From positions 1 to 64,000 of the forward strand of contig CALBPI010000061.1 of NCBI GenBank assembly GCA_937899415.1: a DNA stretch of 64,000 nucleotides, in the 5' to 3' direction. Position numbers and translations under genes: made by a program. This document shows positions 46,281 to 55,833 of this stretch, piece by piece. The DNA comes from an uncultured Gammaproteobacteria bacterium. Its GTDB lineage: Bacteria > Pseudomonadota > Gammaproteobacteria > Steroidobacterales > Woeseiaceae. The stretch's first letter is position 1. Each line of letters opens with the position of its first letter. The notes beneath the pieces are model-generated. The model worked only from the letters and a program-made list of their open reading frames with translations, had not been told where the DNA came from and searched no databases.

Positions 46281-47036
46281 TTACTCCTGGACGTCGGAAG
46301 GTTGTTTAAAGCGTTGCAGCACAGGCTCAATTACGGGCCATACAGCGTCAAGCATGATGGGCTGTGCGTTTGCGTTGGGGTGAATGCCGTCCGCCTGCAT
46401 GAGCGCCGCATCAAGTGCGACGTCCTCGAGGAAGAACGGCACGAGCGGGACTTCGTTGTCCGAAGCCACAGCATCGAACCGCTTCTGGAAATCTTCGGTG
46501 TAGCGTGCGCCGTAGTTGGTCGGGATCATCATCGCGAACAACACGACGTCGCTGCCAGCGCCGCGCGATGCGGCGATCATCTCGTTGAGATTGCCTTCCA
46601 TTTCTTCGAGCGGGAAACCACGCAGCCCGTCATTGCCGCCGAGCTCGATGACCGTGATCGCGGGCGCGAAGCGGTCGAGCGCTGCGGGCAGCCGGGCGCG
46701 CCCGCCGCGTGTCGTGTCGCCGCTGATGCTCGCGTTGACGACGCGAATTGCATAACCTTCGCTGCGCAGGCGCGCCTGCAGCAGTGCGACCCAGCCCTCG
46801 GTGACGCGCTCGAGGCCGTAGCCTGCGCTGAGGCTGTCGCCCACCACGAGCAACACCGGTGCGTCATCCGGTAAGGCATCAGGTGCCGATACCGTCGCCG
46901 GGGCGTTCGGAGTGGCGGCCGCCGCAGGCGCATCCGGGCTTGCAGGCGCCTCGAAATCACGAGAGGCAAGCGCCCACGCGGCTAGTAGCGCGAGGGCAAC
47001 GGCAATAACGAGCAGGACATTCTTGCTGGCACGCAT
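46281..47036 (-). CDS. tesA: SGNH-family lysophospholipase/arylesterase TesA
   Basis: A 251-residue esterase. An N-terminal signal anchor (NVLLVIAVALALLAAWALA) is followed by an Ala/Pro-rich linker (residues about 28-60) and the GDSL hydrolase domain: VVGDSLSAGYGL with the nucleophile Ser68, NASISGDTTRGG, ELGGNDGLRG and the ADGIHPN His/Asp. The linker is not seen in the short E. coli TesA. Divergent from ybbA as in E. coli, with start codons 19 bp apart. Confidence 0.9.
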   Translation of the reverse strand: MRASKNVLLVIAVALALLAAWALASRDFEAPASPDAPAAAATPNAPATVSAPDALPDDAPVLLVVGDSLSAGYGLERVTEGWVALLQARLRSEGYAIRVVNASISGDTTRGGRARLPAALDRFAPAITVIELGGNDGLRGFPLEEMEGNLNEMIAASRGAGSDVVLFAMMIPTNYGARYTEDFQKRFDAVASDNEVPLVPFFLEDVALDAALMQADGIHPNANAQPIMLDAVWPVIEPVLQRFKQPSDVQE

Positions 47037-47055
47037 AGGGGCCGGATCGAGCACG

Positions 47056-47778
47056 ATGGAACACGAAACTGCAAGTGTAACGCAGCGCGACGCTGCGACG
47101 GACCTGGTGCTGTCTGCACGGGGCCTCGGCAAAACCGTGACGGGTGCCGACGGCGACCTGACGATACTGGATGATGTGACATTTGACGTCAGCCGGGGCG
47201 AGACGCTGGCGGTCGTTGGACCCTCCGGTGCCGGCAAGTCGACGTTGCTGGCGCTGCTGGCGGGCCTCGATACGCCCTCTCGCGGAGATGTGACGCTCGA
47301 CGGCGTGTCGCTGACCGGTCTCGACGAAGACGGGCGCGCCAAGGTTCGCGCGGGCCGGGTCGGCTTTGTGTTCCAGTCGTTTCACTTAATCCCGGCGCTG
47401 ACGGCCATCGAGAACGTCATGATGCCGCTCGAGCTCGCTGGTGAGCGCCAGGCGCGCAAGGTGGCGACCGAGATTCTCACGGATGTCGGGCTTGGTGAAC
47501 GCCTGCGCCACTACCCCGCGCAACTCTCGGGTGGCGAGAAACAGCGCGTCGCAATCGCGCGCGCCTTCGCCTCGCGCCCGGCGTTGCTCTTCGCCGACGA
47601 GCCCACGGGCAACCTCGACACAGGCACAGGCGAGAACATCGAGCGCCTGCTCTTTGACCTCAACCAACGACACGATGCGACCCTGATCCTCGTCACGCAC
47701 GATCAGGGGCTGGCGCAGCGCTGCAGTCGCCGGCTCGCGATTGAAGGCGGCCGACTCGCGCGGGATGAGCGCGGCTGA
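47056..47778 (+). CDS. ybbA: ABC transporter ATP-binding protein YbbA
   Basis: A 240-residue ATPase of the LolD/MacB group. Walker A VVGPSGAGKSTLLALL, Q-loop VFQSFHLIPALTAIENV, signature YPAQLSGGEKQRVAIARA, Walker B ALLFADEPTGNLD and H-loop ILVTHD. Partner of the permease YbbP, with which it overlaps by one base (TGATG). ATG at 47056. Neighbours tesA and ybbP are conserved in gammaproteobacteria; the substrate is not established. Confidence 0.94.
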   Translation: MEHETASVTQRDAATDLVLSARGLGKTVTGADGDLTILDDVTFDVSRGETLAVVGPSGAGKSTLLALLAGLDTPSRGDVTLDGVSLTGLDEDGRAKVRAGRVGFVFQSFHLIPALTAIENVMMPLELAGERQARKVATEILTDVGLGERLRHYPAQLSGGEKQRVAIARAFASRPALLFADEPTGNLDTGTGENIERLLFDLNQRHDATLILVTHDQGLAQRCSRRLAIEGGRLARDERG

Positions 47779-50267
47779 TGGGGACCTGGCGGTTTGCACT
47801 GAACGGGCTATGGCGCGAACTACGCTCCGGTGAGCTCGTCGTGCTCATGGCGGCGCTCGTCGTGGCCGTGGGCTCGATCACGGCGATCAGCTTTCTCACG
47901 GACCGCATCGGCAAGGCCGTGGCGCGCCAGGCCAGCGAAGTGCTCGCCGCCGACCTGCGGGTGGGCTCGGGGCGTGAGCTCGATCCGGATTGGCTGGCGC
48001 GGGGCGAGGCTGCGGGGCTCGACACCGCGCAGGCGCTGAACTTCCCCAGTGTCGTGTTCGCGGGCGACCAGCGCGTGCTCGTGAATCTCAAGGCGGTTTC
48101 GACGCGCTACCCGTTGCGCGGTGAACTGCGGCTCGCCCCCAAACTGTTTGGGACGCCCGCCGCTGCGCGCGGTGCGCCCCCGTCGGGTACGGCCTACGCA
48201 GACGCGGCCATGCTCGCGCGGCTGGGCGTCGACGCGGGCGACACGATCGAGGTCGGCCGGCTGACGCTCGAGGTCGATTCGGTGCTTGTGTACCGTCCCG
48301 ATCAGTCGCCGGGCTTTACCGCGCTGGCGCCGACGCTGCTCGTGAACATCCGGGACATTGAAGCCAGCGGTTTGCTCGCTGAGGGTAGTCGTGTGCGTTA
48401 CACGCAGCTCTACGCGGGTAGCGAGGCCGACGTGGCAGCGTTTGGCGCTGCGCTGCGCGAGGAAGACGTGGAAGGCGTGCGCATCGAAGACGAAGCGGCC
48501 GCGGGCACGCAGCTGGCCTCGGCCATCTCGCGCGCCGGTCGATTCCTTTCGCTGGCGTCACTCGTGAGCCTGATTCTCGCCGCCGTGGCCGTGGCCATGT
48601 CCGCGCGGCGTTACGCCGAGCGTCGCCTCGACAGCGCCGCACTCATGAAGACGTTTGGTGCACCGCAGGCGCTCGTGCTGCGCGTTGGGCTCGTTCACCT
48701 TATGGCCGTCGGTGTCGTCGCAAGTCTCATCGGGACCGCGCTCGGCTTCGCGGCCGAGCGGGGGTTGTCCGCGCTGCTTACCGGTTGGCTGCGCGGCGAC
48801 CTGCCGCAGCCGGGCTGGGAGCCCGCGCTGCCGGGCATGATTACCGCACTCGTACTGATGGCGGGCTTCGCACTACCGTCATTGTTCCAGCTTCGCGATA
48901 CGCCGCCGTTGCGCGTGCTGCGCAACGATATTGCGCCGCCGCCGCCAGCGGCCTGGCTGACCTGGGGCTTGGCACTCGCGACACTGGCGCTGCTCGTCTG
49001 GTGGGCCGTGCGCGACACCACGTTGCTCACGGTCATCATCGGTGGCACCGTGATCACGGCGGCTGTGCTTTACGGTGCGGGGCGCCTGCTCGTGGGCGGG
49101 CTGTCGCGGCTGCGCGGCAACGTCGGTGTGTCCTGGCGTTACGGGCTCGCCAACGTGGCGCGCCGGGGGCAGAACAGCGCGATCCAGGTCGTGGCCTTCG
49201 GGCTTGGGCTCATGGTGTTGCTGTTGCTCACACTCGTGCGCAACGACCTGCTGTCGGGCTGGCGCGCAACCGTCGATGAGTCGGCGCCCAACCAGTTTCT
49301 GATCAACATCCAGCCCGAGGAGCGCGACAGCATCGGTGGCATCTTCAGCGAGGCAGGGCTCGGTGACGTGGTATTCACCCCGCTCGTTCGCGGCCGCATC
49401 ACGGCCGTCAATGACACAGCCGCCGACGACTGGTCGTCGCCGGCGGGTGAAGGCACGCGACGGCTGGGTCGTGAGATCAACCTGAGCTGGTCTGCAACAC
49501 TCGATCCCAGCAACGAGGTTGTCGACGGCCAATTCTGGGGCGCCGACTATTCGGGCGCGCCGCAGGTCTCCGTTGACGAGGACACGGCCCAGGAATTGGG
49601 CGTCGGGATCGGCGACACGCTGTCGTTCGATTTTGCGGGTGTGCCGATCACAGCCGAGATCACAAGCCTGCGCCGCATCGACTGGGACTCCTTCAAGCCC
49701 AACTTCTTTATGGTGCTGAGCCCGGCTGGCATGGCCGAGCTGCCGCAAACCTATATCACGTCACTCTACATACCCGAGACGACCAACGGCGTGCTGCTGA
49801 CGCTCGTGCGAGAACACCCGAGCGTCTCGGTCATCGACATCGAGGCGGCGCTGGCGCAGGTGCGCGGCATCATCGATAAGGCCTCGCTGGCCGTGCAGTA
49901 CGTGTTCCTGTTTACGCTGGCCGCCGGCCTCGTGGTGCTGTTCGCCGCGATCCAGTCGACGCTCGATGAACGTCGCTACGAGAGCGCTTTGCTGCGCACG
50001 TTCGGCGCGACACGCGGCACCATACTTGCGGGCATCCTGGCCGAGTTCTCGGCGCTGGGTCTGCTCGCCGGTGCCTGCGCGGCCACGGGTGCGACCGCTA
50101 TTGGCATCGTTGCGGCAAGGGAGCTGTTCGACCTGGAACTCGGCGTGAATCCCGTACTCTGGTTCGCGGGGCTCGTGGCCGGGCTGGTCATGGTCGGGGC
50201 GAGCGGGACGCTCGCGGCGCGGTCGGCGGCCGATACGCCCCCTGTGCGGACGCTCAGGCGCGGCTAA
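47778..50267 (+). CDS. ybbP: ABC transporter permease YbbP (FtsX family)
   Basis: An 829-residue permease with about ten membrane helices in two FtsX-type modules. The first begins after a membrane helix (VVLMAALVVAVGSITAISFLTD) and a long periplasmic domain (about 45-250); the second lies at 700-829 and ends with the typical AARSAADTPPVRTLRRG. Substrate unknown; the family has been linked to release of lipophilic compounds and to membrane homeostasis. It ends two bases before the opposing gene. Confidence 0.92.
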   Translation: MGTWRFALNGLWRELRSGELVVLMAALVVAVGSITAISFLTDRIGKAVARQASEVLAADLRVGSGRELDPDWLARGEAAGLDTAQALNFPSVVFAGDQRVLVNLKAVSTRYPLRGELRLAPKLFGTPAAARGAPPSGTAYADAAMLARLGVDAGDTIEVGRLTLEVDSVLVYRPDQSPGFTALAPTLLVNIRDIEASGLLAEGSRVRYTQLYAGSEADVAAFGAALREEDVEGVRIEDEAAAGTQLASAISRAGRFLSLASLVSLILAAVAVAMSARRYAERRLDSAALMKTFGAPQALVLRVGLVHLMAVGVVASLIGTALGFAAERGLSALLTGWLRGDLPQPGWEPALPGMITALVLMAGFALPSLFQLRDTPPLRVLRNDIAPPPPAAWLTWGLALATLALLVWWAVRDTTLLTVIIGGTVITAAVLYGAGRLLVGGLSRLRGNVGVSWRYGLANVARRGQNSAIQVVAFGLGLMVLLLLTLVRNDLLSGWRATVDESAPNQFLINIQPEERDSIGGIFSEAGLGDVVFTPLVRGRITAVNDTAADDWSSPAGEGTRRLGREINLSWSATLDPSNEVVDGQFWGADYSGAPQVSVDEDTAQELGVGIGDTLSFDFAGVPITAEITSLRRIDWDSFKPNFFMVLSPAGMAELPQTYITSLYIPETTNGVLLTLVREHPSVSVIDIEAALAQVRGIIDKASLAVQYVFLFTLAAGLVVLFAAIQSTLDERRYESALLRTFGATRGTILAGILAEFSALGLLAGACAATGATAIGIVAARELFDLELGVNPVLWFAGLVAGLVMVGASGTLAARSAADTPPVRTLRRG

Positions 50268-50269
50268 CG

Positions 50270-51217
50270 CTAGCCGCCGTCCTTGCGCGCGGCCTTGGCC
50301 GCCTTTTTGTCGGCCTTCTGCTGTTTTTTCTCGGCCTTGCGTACAGCCTTTTCGGCCTGCTTTTGCTCGCGCTTCTCGATCTCCGGGTCGACGAGTCGCC
50401 GTACGGTTTCGATGATGTCGACTTCACCGGTCTCGAGCAGCTCGGGAAAGGCCTTTCGGCACACGGTCCAGGTGGCGCCGATGATCGCAAAATAGAGCAC
50501 GAACAGGATGGCGGCGTAAGTGAGCTGATCGACGAACTCGCCCATCCAGGGTGGCAGCCGGAAACCAAAGATCGCGTCGACCAGGGCTGAGAGTATGCGC
50601 TCCATGATGCTGATCTCGAGCATGATGTAGAGCAGCACGGCGAGCACAATCTGCAATGCGAGCAGGCGCCAGGCCAGTGTTCTGAGTGCCGCGATCCAGT
50701 TTTCGCTGTAACAGAGCGCGGCGAAAGCGATGGCGATTCCCGCAGCCACCTCGCTGCCGTCGGCCAGCCATTTCGCGATGCCGCCCAGATAGGCCCAGAA
50801 GGGTGCGTCCTCGAGTGTCTCGATACCTGAGTCGACGAGGCTAAAGCCCAGCGACAGAAACACGAGCAGCGCCGTCGCCGGGATGATGGGCGCGACAAGC
50901 CAGACGAAGTCCTGGTGGGTTGCCGCGCCGCTCTGGAACAGGTAGCGCCGCACCGCGAGTGCGAATGCGATGCAGACGAAAGCGGCGGGCCAGTTCACGA
51001 GCCCGGGCAATCCCATCTCTGCGACCAGGCGGTTGGCCACGAGCCCCACAACGATGGCCGCCAGCGTCAGCATTATGATGCGCAGCCGAGGCCGCGCACC
51101 GAAGACCTGGCTCAGGTTGTCGTCGAGCGGGTCGTCATTGAACGCGCGGCGCAGCGCCGGCGCCATGTCGTCGAAGCCGTCACGCGCAATCTGCAGCAGG
51201 TGGCGGAAGCGTTTCAT
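50270..51217 (-). CDS. Uncharacterised multi-span membrane protein with Lys/Ala-rich tail
   Basis: A 315-residue protein with about six hydrophobic segments (for example LRIIMLTLAAIVVGLVANRLV, in part, and IVLAVLLYIMLEISIM) and a strongly basic C-terminus of repeated KK/KA units (residues about 280-315) that looks like a coiled coil or a nucleic-acid or phospholipid contact. I do not recognise the family; it has loose similarity in design to mechanosensitive-channel-type membrane proteins, but no signature is present. It starts four bases after the oxyR stop and may be part of the oxyR operon. Confidence 0.7.
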   Translation of the reverse strand: MKRFRHLLQIARDGFDDMAPALRRAFNDDPLDDNLSQVFGARPRLRIIMLTLAAIVVGLVANRLVAEMGLPGLVNWPAAFVCIAFALAVRRYLFQSGAATHQDFVWLVAPIIPATALLVFLSLGFSLVDSGIETLEDAPFWAYLGGIAKWLADGSEVAAGIAIAFAALCYSENWIAALRTLAWRLLALQIVLAVLLYIMLEISIMERILSALVDAIFGFRLPPWMGEFVDQLTYAAILFVLYFAIIGATWTVCRKAFPELLETGEVDIIETVRRLVDPEIEKREQKQAEKAVRKAEKKQQKADKKAAKAARKDGG

Positions 51218-51221
51218 GAAA

Positions 51222-52133
51222 TCAGCGGCCGGGTACGGCGTCCATGATCGTGCCGCAGACATCGCGGATGAGATCGCCACGCGGGTGGCTGGCGCGCCAG
51301 ACGCCCACCACGGTGCGCGACGGTTCTGGTGCTTCAAAACGCAGCGTGACCAATCGGTCATCGTCCGAGACCTGGTCACGGACGGCGAGTTCAGGGAGCA
51401 GCGTCACGCCCGCGCCGCCGGCGACCATCTGGCGCAGCGTCTCGAGACTTGTGGCGCGGAACTCGTCCTCGTTCACACCGCCGGCCATATTGCAGACCTC
51501 AAGCGCCTGGTCGCGCAGACAGTGACCGTCCTCAAGCAACAGGAAGTGCTCGTCGGCGATGACGTCCTGCTTTACGACTCGCTGGCCCGCGAGCTCATGG
51601 TCGGCGCCGACGGCGAGCAGGAAAGGTTCTACGAACAACTCGTGCGAGTCGCAACCCGCGAGATCGAGCGGCAGCGCCAGTACGCCCATGTCGACATCGC
51701 CGCTGCGGATCGCCGCCATGAGCGGGTCGGTTTGCAGCTCGAGGTAGAGACAGCGCAGGCGCTCAAAGCGGTCGGCGAGTGCGGGTGCCGTGTGCGGCAA
51801 CAGGTAAGGCGCGATGGTCGGGATCAGTCCGATGCGCAGGCGGCCTGCTTGCGGGTCCTGGTGCATCTGCGCGAGTTCGTTGATGGATTCGGCCTCGCGC
51901 AGCAGTTCGCGGGCGCGCTCCGCGATGGCCGTACCCGTCTGGGTCAGCGTGATGCCCCGCGAGTGTCGCTCGACCAGTGTGACACCGAGCTGTTCCTCCA
52001 GTTTCTTCACCTGGGTGCTCAACGTGGGCTGGGTGACGAAACAGGCTTCCGCGGCGCGGCCGAAATGGCGGTGCTCATCGAGCGCCACGAGGTAGCGCAG
52101 CATGCGCAGGTTGAAATGCAGGTTGCTGGCCAT
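51222..52133 (-). CDS. oxyR: Hydrogen peroxide sensor OxyR (LysR family)
   Basis: LysR-type activator of antioxidant genes. 303 residues. HTH at about residues 22-45 (GRAAEACFVTQPTLSTQVKKLE, in part). The two redox cysteines are Cys205 and Cys214 in LLEDGHCLRDQALEVC, with the E. coli OxyR spacing, followed by FRATSLETLRQMVAGGAGVTLLP. Its ATG overlaps the phrB stop by one base. Downstream is the membrane protein at 50270. No katG or ahpC is adjacent. Confidence 0.95.
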   Translation of the reverse strand: MASNLHFNLRMLRYLVALDEHRHFGRAAEACFVTQPTLSTQVKKLEEQLGVTLVERHSRGITLTQTGTAIAERARELLREAESINELAQMHQDPQAGRLRIGLIPTIAPYLLPHTAPALADRFERLRCLYLELQTDPLMAAIRSGDVDMGVLALPLDLAGCDSHELFVEPFLLAVGADHELAGQRVVKQDVIADEHFLLLEDGHCLRDQALEVCNMAGGVNEDEFRATSLETLRQMVAGGAGVTLLPELAVRDQVSDDDRLVTLRFEAPEPSRTVVGVWRASHPRGDLIRDVCGTIMDAVPGR

Positions 52134-53578
52134 CAGCTGGCTTCCTTGAGGGTTTGAAAGGCGTCAAGCGCGGACTTGCGCGAGGTCTTCAGGTCGACGA
52201 CGGGGCGCGGGTAGTCGCGCCCAAGCGTGACGCCCGCCTCGCGCAGCACGGTTTCAGGTGCTTCCCAGGGCTTGTGCAGATACTTCTTGGGCAGCGCCGC
52301 GAGCTCGGGTACCCAGTGGCGGACGTACGCGCCGTCGCCATCGAACTTCTCGCCCTGGGTCACGGGATTGAAGATGCGGAAGTAAGGTGCCGCATCGGCC
52401 CCCGTACCCGCCGACCACTGCCAGCCCATTGTGTTGGCGGGCAGGTCAGCATCGACAAGCGTGTCCCAGAACCAGCGCGCGCCGTGCAGCCAGTGGGCGC
52501 GGATGTTCTTTACGAGCAATGAAGCGACGATCATGCGCACGCGGTTGTGCATCCAGCCTGTGCGCCAGAGCTCGCGCATGCCCGCGTCCACGATGGGTAT
52601 ACCCGTGCGGCCGCGCTCCCAGGCGCGAATGTCGCGGGCCGCCTCGTCGTCGTCGCGCCAGGGGAAGGCCGCAAACCGTTCGTTCATGGGTGCGTCGGTC
52701 GTGTGCGGGAAGTGGAACATTACGTAGTGCGAAAACTCGCGCCAGCCGATCTCGGTCAGGAACACGCGGCAGCCGTCGGACTCCGGGTCCTGGGCTTCCT
52801 CGACGAGGCGCCAGACTTGGCGGGGCGAGATCTCACCGAAGTGCAAGTGCGGCGACAGGCGCGAGGTGCCTGCCGTACCGGGCAGATCGCGCGTGGTGTC
52901 GTAGTCACGAACGGGATCAGCGACGAACGCACGTGCGCGAGACATGGCGCCTGCCTCGCCAGGCGTCCAGGCTGCCTCGAGGCCATCATCCCAGTCGATG
53001 GTCGGCTCGAGCCCGAGTGCAGCGAGTGCGAGCGAATCCATCTCGACACCCGCGATCGTGGCGGGCGCCGCCAGCGGGTCTTGCCGGTGCAGCTTTGCGC
53101 GCGCGGTGCGCCAGTAGGGCGTGAATACCCGGTAGGGTGTATCCGTCTTGGTCATGACGGCCCAGGGCTCCTGCAGCAGCGCGCCGTTGTGGCTGTACAC
53201 CGCGATGTCGTCATCCTTCAGCGCCGACTTGATGGCCTTGTCGCGGTCGATGGCCGCGGGCTCGTAGAGGCGGTTCCAGAACACGGCCGAGGCACCCGTC
53301 TCCGCAATGACCGCGCGCAGCGTGTCGAGCGCAGGCCCGCGTCGGAGCGTCAATGTGGCGCCACGCGACGCGATGTCGCTGCCGAGCGCTTCGAGACTCT
53401 GGTGCAACCACCAACGACTGGCCGCACCCGCAGCCCAGGTCGTCTCTGTCTCGCTGTCGTCGACGTAGAGCAGGACCAGCTGGTCGCAGTGCTCAAGCGC
53501 GCCGCGCAGCGCGGGTTGATCGGTCAGCCGCAGGTCGCGGCGAAACCAGACAATGCCGGTTTCGTGTCGGTCGGTCAT
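52133..53578 (-). CDS. phrB: Deoxyribodipyrimidine photolyase
   Basis: Light-driven repair of cyclobutane pyrimidine dimers. 481 residues, class I photolyase: the N-terminal antenna domain WFRRDLRLTDQPAL, and the FAD domain with TSRLSPHLHFGEISPRQVWR, RTGWMHNRVRMIVASLLVKN, and the triad Trp region WQWSAGTGADAAPYFRIFNP. Immediately follows the hydroxyacid dehydrogenase gene and overlaps oxyR, so repair and peroxide sensing are in one operon. Confidence 0.95.
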   Translation of the reverse strand: MTDRHETGIVWFRRDLRLTDQPALRGALEHCDQLVLLYVDDSETETTWAAGAASRWWLHQSLEALGSDIASRGATLTLRRGPALDTLRAVIAETGASAVFWNRLYEPAAIDRDKAIKSALKDDDIAVYSHNGALLQEPWAVMTKTDTPYRVFTPYWRTARAKLHRQDPLAAPATIAGVEMDSLALAALGLEPTIDWDDGLEAAWTPGEAGAMSRARAFVADPVRDYDTTRDLPGTAGTSRLSPHLHFGEISPRQVWRLVEEAQDPESDGCRVFLTEIGWREFSHYVMFHFPHTTDAPMNERFAAFPWRDDDEAARDIRAWERGRTGIPIVDAGMRELWRTGWMHNRVRMIVASLLVKNIRAHWLHGARWFWDTLVDADLPANTMGWQWSAGTGADAAPYFRIFNPVTQGEKFDGDGAYVRHWVPELAALPKKYLHKPWEAPETVLREAGVTLGRDYPRPVVDLKTSRKSALDAFQTLKEAS

Positions 53579-54574
53579 TCAATCGTCCGGGTCGATGTCG
53601 ATGCGGTTGCGTCGACCGTCGTTGAGAAACACACGGAGGTTCTCGGCCGTCTGGTCGATGGCGCGCTGGCGCGCCTCGCGGGCCGCCCATGCCGTGTGCG
53701 GTGTCACGATGAGATTATGCAGCCCCGCGCCGATGAGTGCATTGCCGTCGACGGGCGGCTCCTGTTCGAGCACGTCGATGGCCGCGCCGCCGATACGTTC
53801 TTCGCGCAGCGCCGCGGCCAGCGCCTCGGCGTCGACAAGTCCGCCGCGGGCGGTATTGATGAGCACGGCATCGGGTTTCATGCGCGCAAGCATGGCTGCG
53901 TCGACGAGGTGGTGTGTGCTGGCGTCAAGCGGGCAGTGCAGGCTGATGACATCGGCGACTTCGAACAGCGATTCAATGGGTACACGGCCTGGCCGGTCAT
54001 CGCCGGCGTCACGCTGCGCGACGCGCACGGTCATCCCGAAGGCTTCGGCAAGGCGCGCGACAGCGCGACCCAGTTCGCCGTAGCCGACGATGCCCATAAC
54101 CCGCCCCGTGAGTTCGCGGATGGGAAAGTCGAGCAGACAGAAATTGCCGGGGCGCTGCCAGCCACCGGCCTGCACGCGTGTGTCGTAGTCAACAATGCGG
54201 TGGGTTAAGGCCAGCAGCACGGCAAAGACGTGTTGTGCGACGGACTGCGTGCAGTAGGCCGTAATATTGGTGACGGCGATGCCGCGCGCGCCGGCCGCGA
54301 CGAGATCGACGCCGTCCGCGCCCGTCGCCGTGAGCCCGATGTAGCGCAGCTTGGGCAGTGCGGCCAGCGTGTCCGCGTCGAAGCGACACTTATTGGTGAT
54401 CACGACGTCGGCGCCCTGGCTGCGTTCGACGACGTCATCTGCTGCTGTTACGTCGTACAACGCGAGGCTGTCCACAGCCGCGGCCAACGGGGCCGTGGTG
54501 ATATCCTCACCCACGCTCGCGACGTCGAGAAAGACCGCCCGCATGCCAAGTTCCATTGCAAAAACGCGCGTCAT
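53579..54574 (-). CDS. D-2-hydroxyacid dehydrogenase (HprA/glycerate dehydrogenase-like)
   Basis: A 331-residue NAD-dependent reductase. NAD-binding [17 protein letters not shown] near residue 160; catalytic Arg in [11 protein letters not shown], Glu in AIDVLEQEP, His in IVTPHTAWA. The closest-looking subgroup is hydroxypyruvate/glycerate dehydrogenase. ATG at 54574 used; an in-frame ATG at 54556 is possible. phrB begins on the next base. It is divergent from ycgN with only 18 bp between start codons. Confidence 0.87.
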   Translation of the reverse strand: MTRVFAMELGMRAVFLDVASVGEDITTAPLAAAVDSLALYDVTAADDVVERSQGADVVITNKCRFDADTLAALPKLRYIGLTATGADGVDLVAAGARGIAVTNITAYCTQSVAQHVFAVLLALTHRIVDYDTRVQAGGWQRPGNFCLLDFPIRELTGRVMGIVGYGELGRAVARLAEAFGMTVRVAQRDAGDDRPGRVPIESLFEVADVISLHCPLDASTHHLVDAAMLARMKPDAVLINTARGGLVDAEALAAALREERIGGAAIDVLEQEPPVDGNALIGAGLHNLIVTPHTAWAAREARQRAIDQTAENLRVFLNDGRRNRIDIDPDD

Positions 54575-54592
54575 TGTATCGCGCTCCGTGCC

Positions 54593-55069
54593 GTGACTCG
54601 GCCACGATTCTGGGAGCGCTACACGCTCGACGCGCTGCAGCCCGACGAGTGGGAGGCGCTTTGTGATGGTTGTGCCAAATGCTGCCTGCACAAATTCGAG
54701 GACGCCGATACGGGCGAGGTTTGGTACGCCGACGTCGCCTGCGCGCTGCTCGACCTGGATCGCTGTCGCTGCGGCGACTATTCGAATCGACTGCGGCGCG
54801 TACCCGCCTGCGCGACCATTTGCCCGGAGACGGTTCTCGAGATGCACTGGCTGCCCGCTACCTGCGCCTATCGCCGCCTGGCCGAGGGCCGCGAGCTGGC
54901 GCCCTGGCACCCGCTCGTGAGCGGCGATCACAACTCGGTGCACACCGCGGGGGTTTCGGTGCGCGGCTTCGCGCGTCAGACCGAGGGCGAGCCCGAACCC
55001 GATGACGTGGTCCTGACGCAGTGGCAGTATGACCACGACCCCGATGAAGGAATCGACCCGGATGGCTGA
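54593..55069 (+). CDS. ycgN: YcgN/UPF0260 family cysteine-cluster protein
   Basis: A 158-residue protein of the YcgN (UPF0260/YkgJ-like) group, thought to bind a metal or cluster through Cys residues. Conserved elements: [34 protein letters not shown], and [22 protein letters not shown]. The GTG at 54593 is the first start after the opposing gene; the E. coli homologue has a comparable length (153). Function unknown. It overlaps the nitroreductase gene by eight bases. Confidence 0.85.
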   Translation: MTRPRFWERYTLDALQPDEWEALCDGCAKCCLHKFEDADTGEVWYADVACALLDLDRCRCGDYSNRLRRVPACATICPETVLEMHWLPATCAYRRLAEGRELAPWHPLVSGDHNSVHTAGVSVRGFARQTEGEPEPDDVVLTQWQYDHDPDEGIDPDG

Positions 55070-55730
55070 GCCCAAGTTCGTGCCGCTCGAAGGCTACGTA
55101 CAACTCGATGACACCGAAATGGCCGAGCGCGCCGCGGTGCTGTTCGCACAAATGGACCGTCGCCGTACGGTGCGTGAGTTTTCTGACGAGCCTGTGCCGC
55201 GCGCCGTGATCGAAGACTGCCTGCGTGTGGCCAACACCGCGCCAAGTGGGGCCAACATGCAGCCTTGGCATTTCACCGTGATCTCGGACCCCGAGATGAA
55301 GCGCCGTGTGCGCGAGGCGGCCGAAGCCGAGGAGCGCGAGTTCTACGAGCACCGCGCCTCTGACGAGTGGCTCGAAGCACTCGCGAAGTTTGGTACCGAT
55401 GCCAACAAGCCGTTCCTGGAAACCGCGCCCTACCTGATCGCGATTTTCATGCAGAAGTTTGCCGTCGATGACGAGGGCAACAAGACTAAGCACTACTACC
55501 CGCAGGAGTCCGTCGGCCTGGCCACAGGCATGCTCATTGGGGCACTGCATCAGTGCGGGCTGGCGTCGCTCACGCACACCCCGAGCCCCATGGCGTTCCT
55601 TAATGAGATCTGCGAGCGGCCCAAGCACGAGCGGGCGTTCCTGCTGCTCGTGGTCGGAAAGCCCGCTGAAGGCGCCACGGTACCTGCGATCTCGCGCAAG
55701 GCACTCGAGACGTTTACCGACTTCCGATAG
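55062..55730 (+). CDS. Nitroreductase family protein
   Basis: A 222-residue FMN-dependent oxidoreductase. Typical parts: [38 protein letters not shown] (FMN phosphate binding), [27 protein letters not shown] and [14 protein letters not shown]. The ATG at 55062 overlaps the ycgN stop; an earlier ATG (55044) is possible. Substrate unknown. An operator-like dyad begins 47 bp downstream of its stop. Confidence 0.9.
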   Translation: MAEPKFVPLEGYVQLDDTEMAERAAVLFAQMDRRRTVREFSDEPVPRAVIEDCLRVANTAPSGANMQPWHFTVISDPEMKRRVREAAEAEEREFYEHRASDEWLEALAKFGTDANKPFLETAPYLIAIFMQKFAVDDEGNKTKHYYPQESVGLATGMLIGALHQCGLASLTHTPSPMAFLNEICERPKHERAFLLLVVGKPAEGATVPAISRKALETFTDFR

Positions 55731-55776
55731 CCCGCTCCGAGGATGCCCAGCCGGCTGCTTGCCGGCAGATGTCCTA

Positions 55777-55796
55777 TTGTCCTATCCTTAGGACAA
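55777..55796. promoter_or_regulatory. Perfect 8-4-8 dyad operator upstream of the cupin/GntR operon
   Basis: TTGTCCTA, four bases, then TAGGACAA, an exact inverted repeat (20 bp). A possible promoter overlaps it: TTGCCG (55759-55764), 18 bp, TATCCT (55783-55788). The dyad lies 37 bp before the 90-residue gene and ends an otherwise short gap. A GntR/UTRA regulator is encoded at the end of the operon, so autorepression is the simplest reading. A half-repeat (GTCCTAT, 55771-55777) directly precedes it. Confidence 0.65.
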
Positions 55797-55833
55797 CTCA
55801 CGTCGCGACGTTGAACACCGGGGGAGTGTGGCT

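Noticed and set aside
55750-55766. Hairpin GCCGGC-TGCTT-GCCGGC as terminator of the nitroreductase gene
   Set aside because: The stem is only six base pairs and no T-run follows, so intrinsic termination is unlikely.
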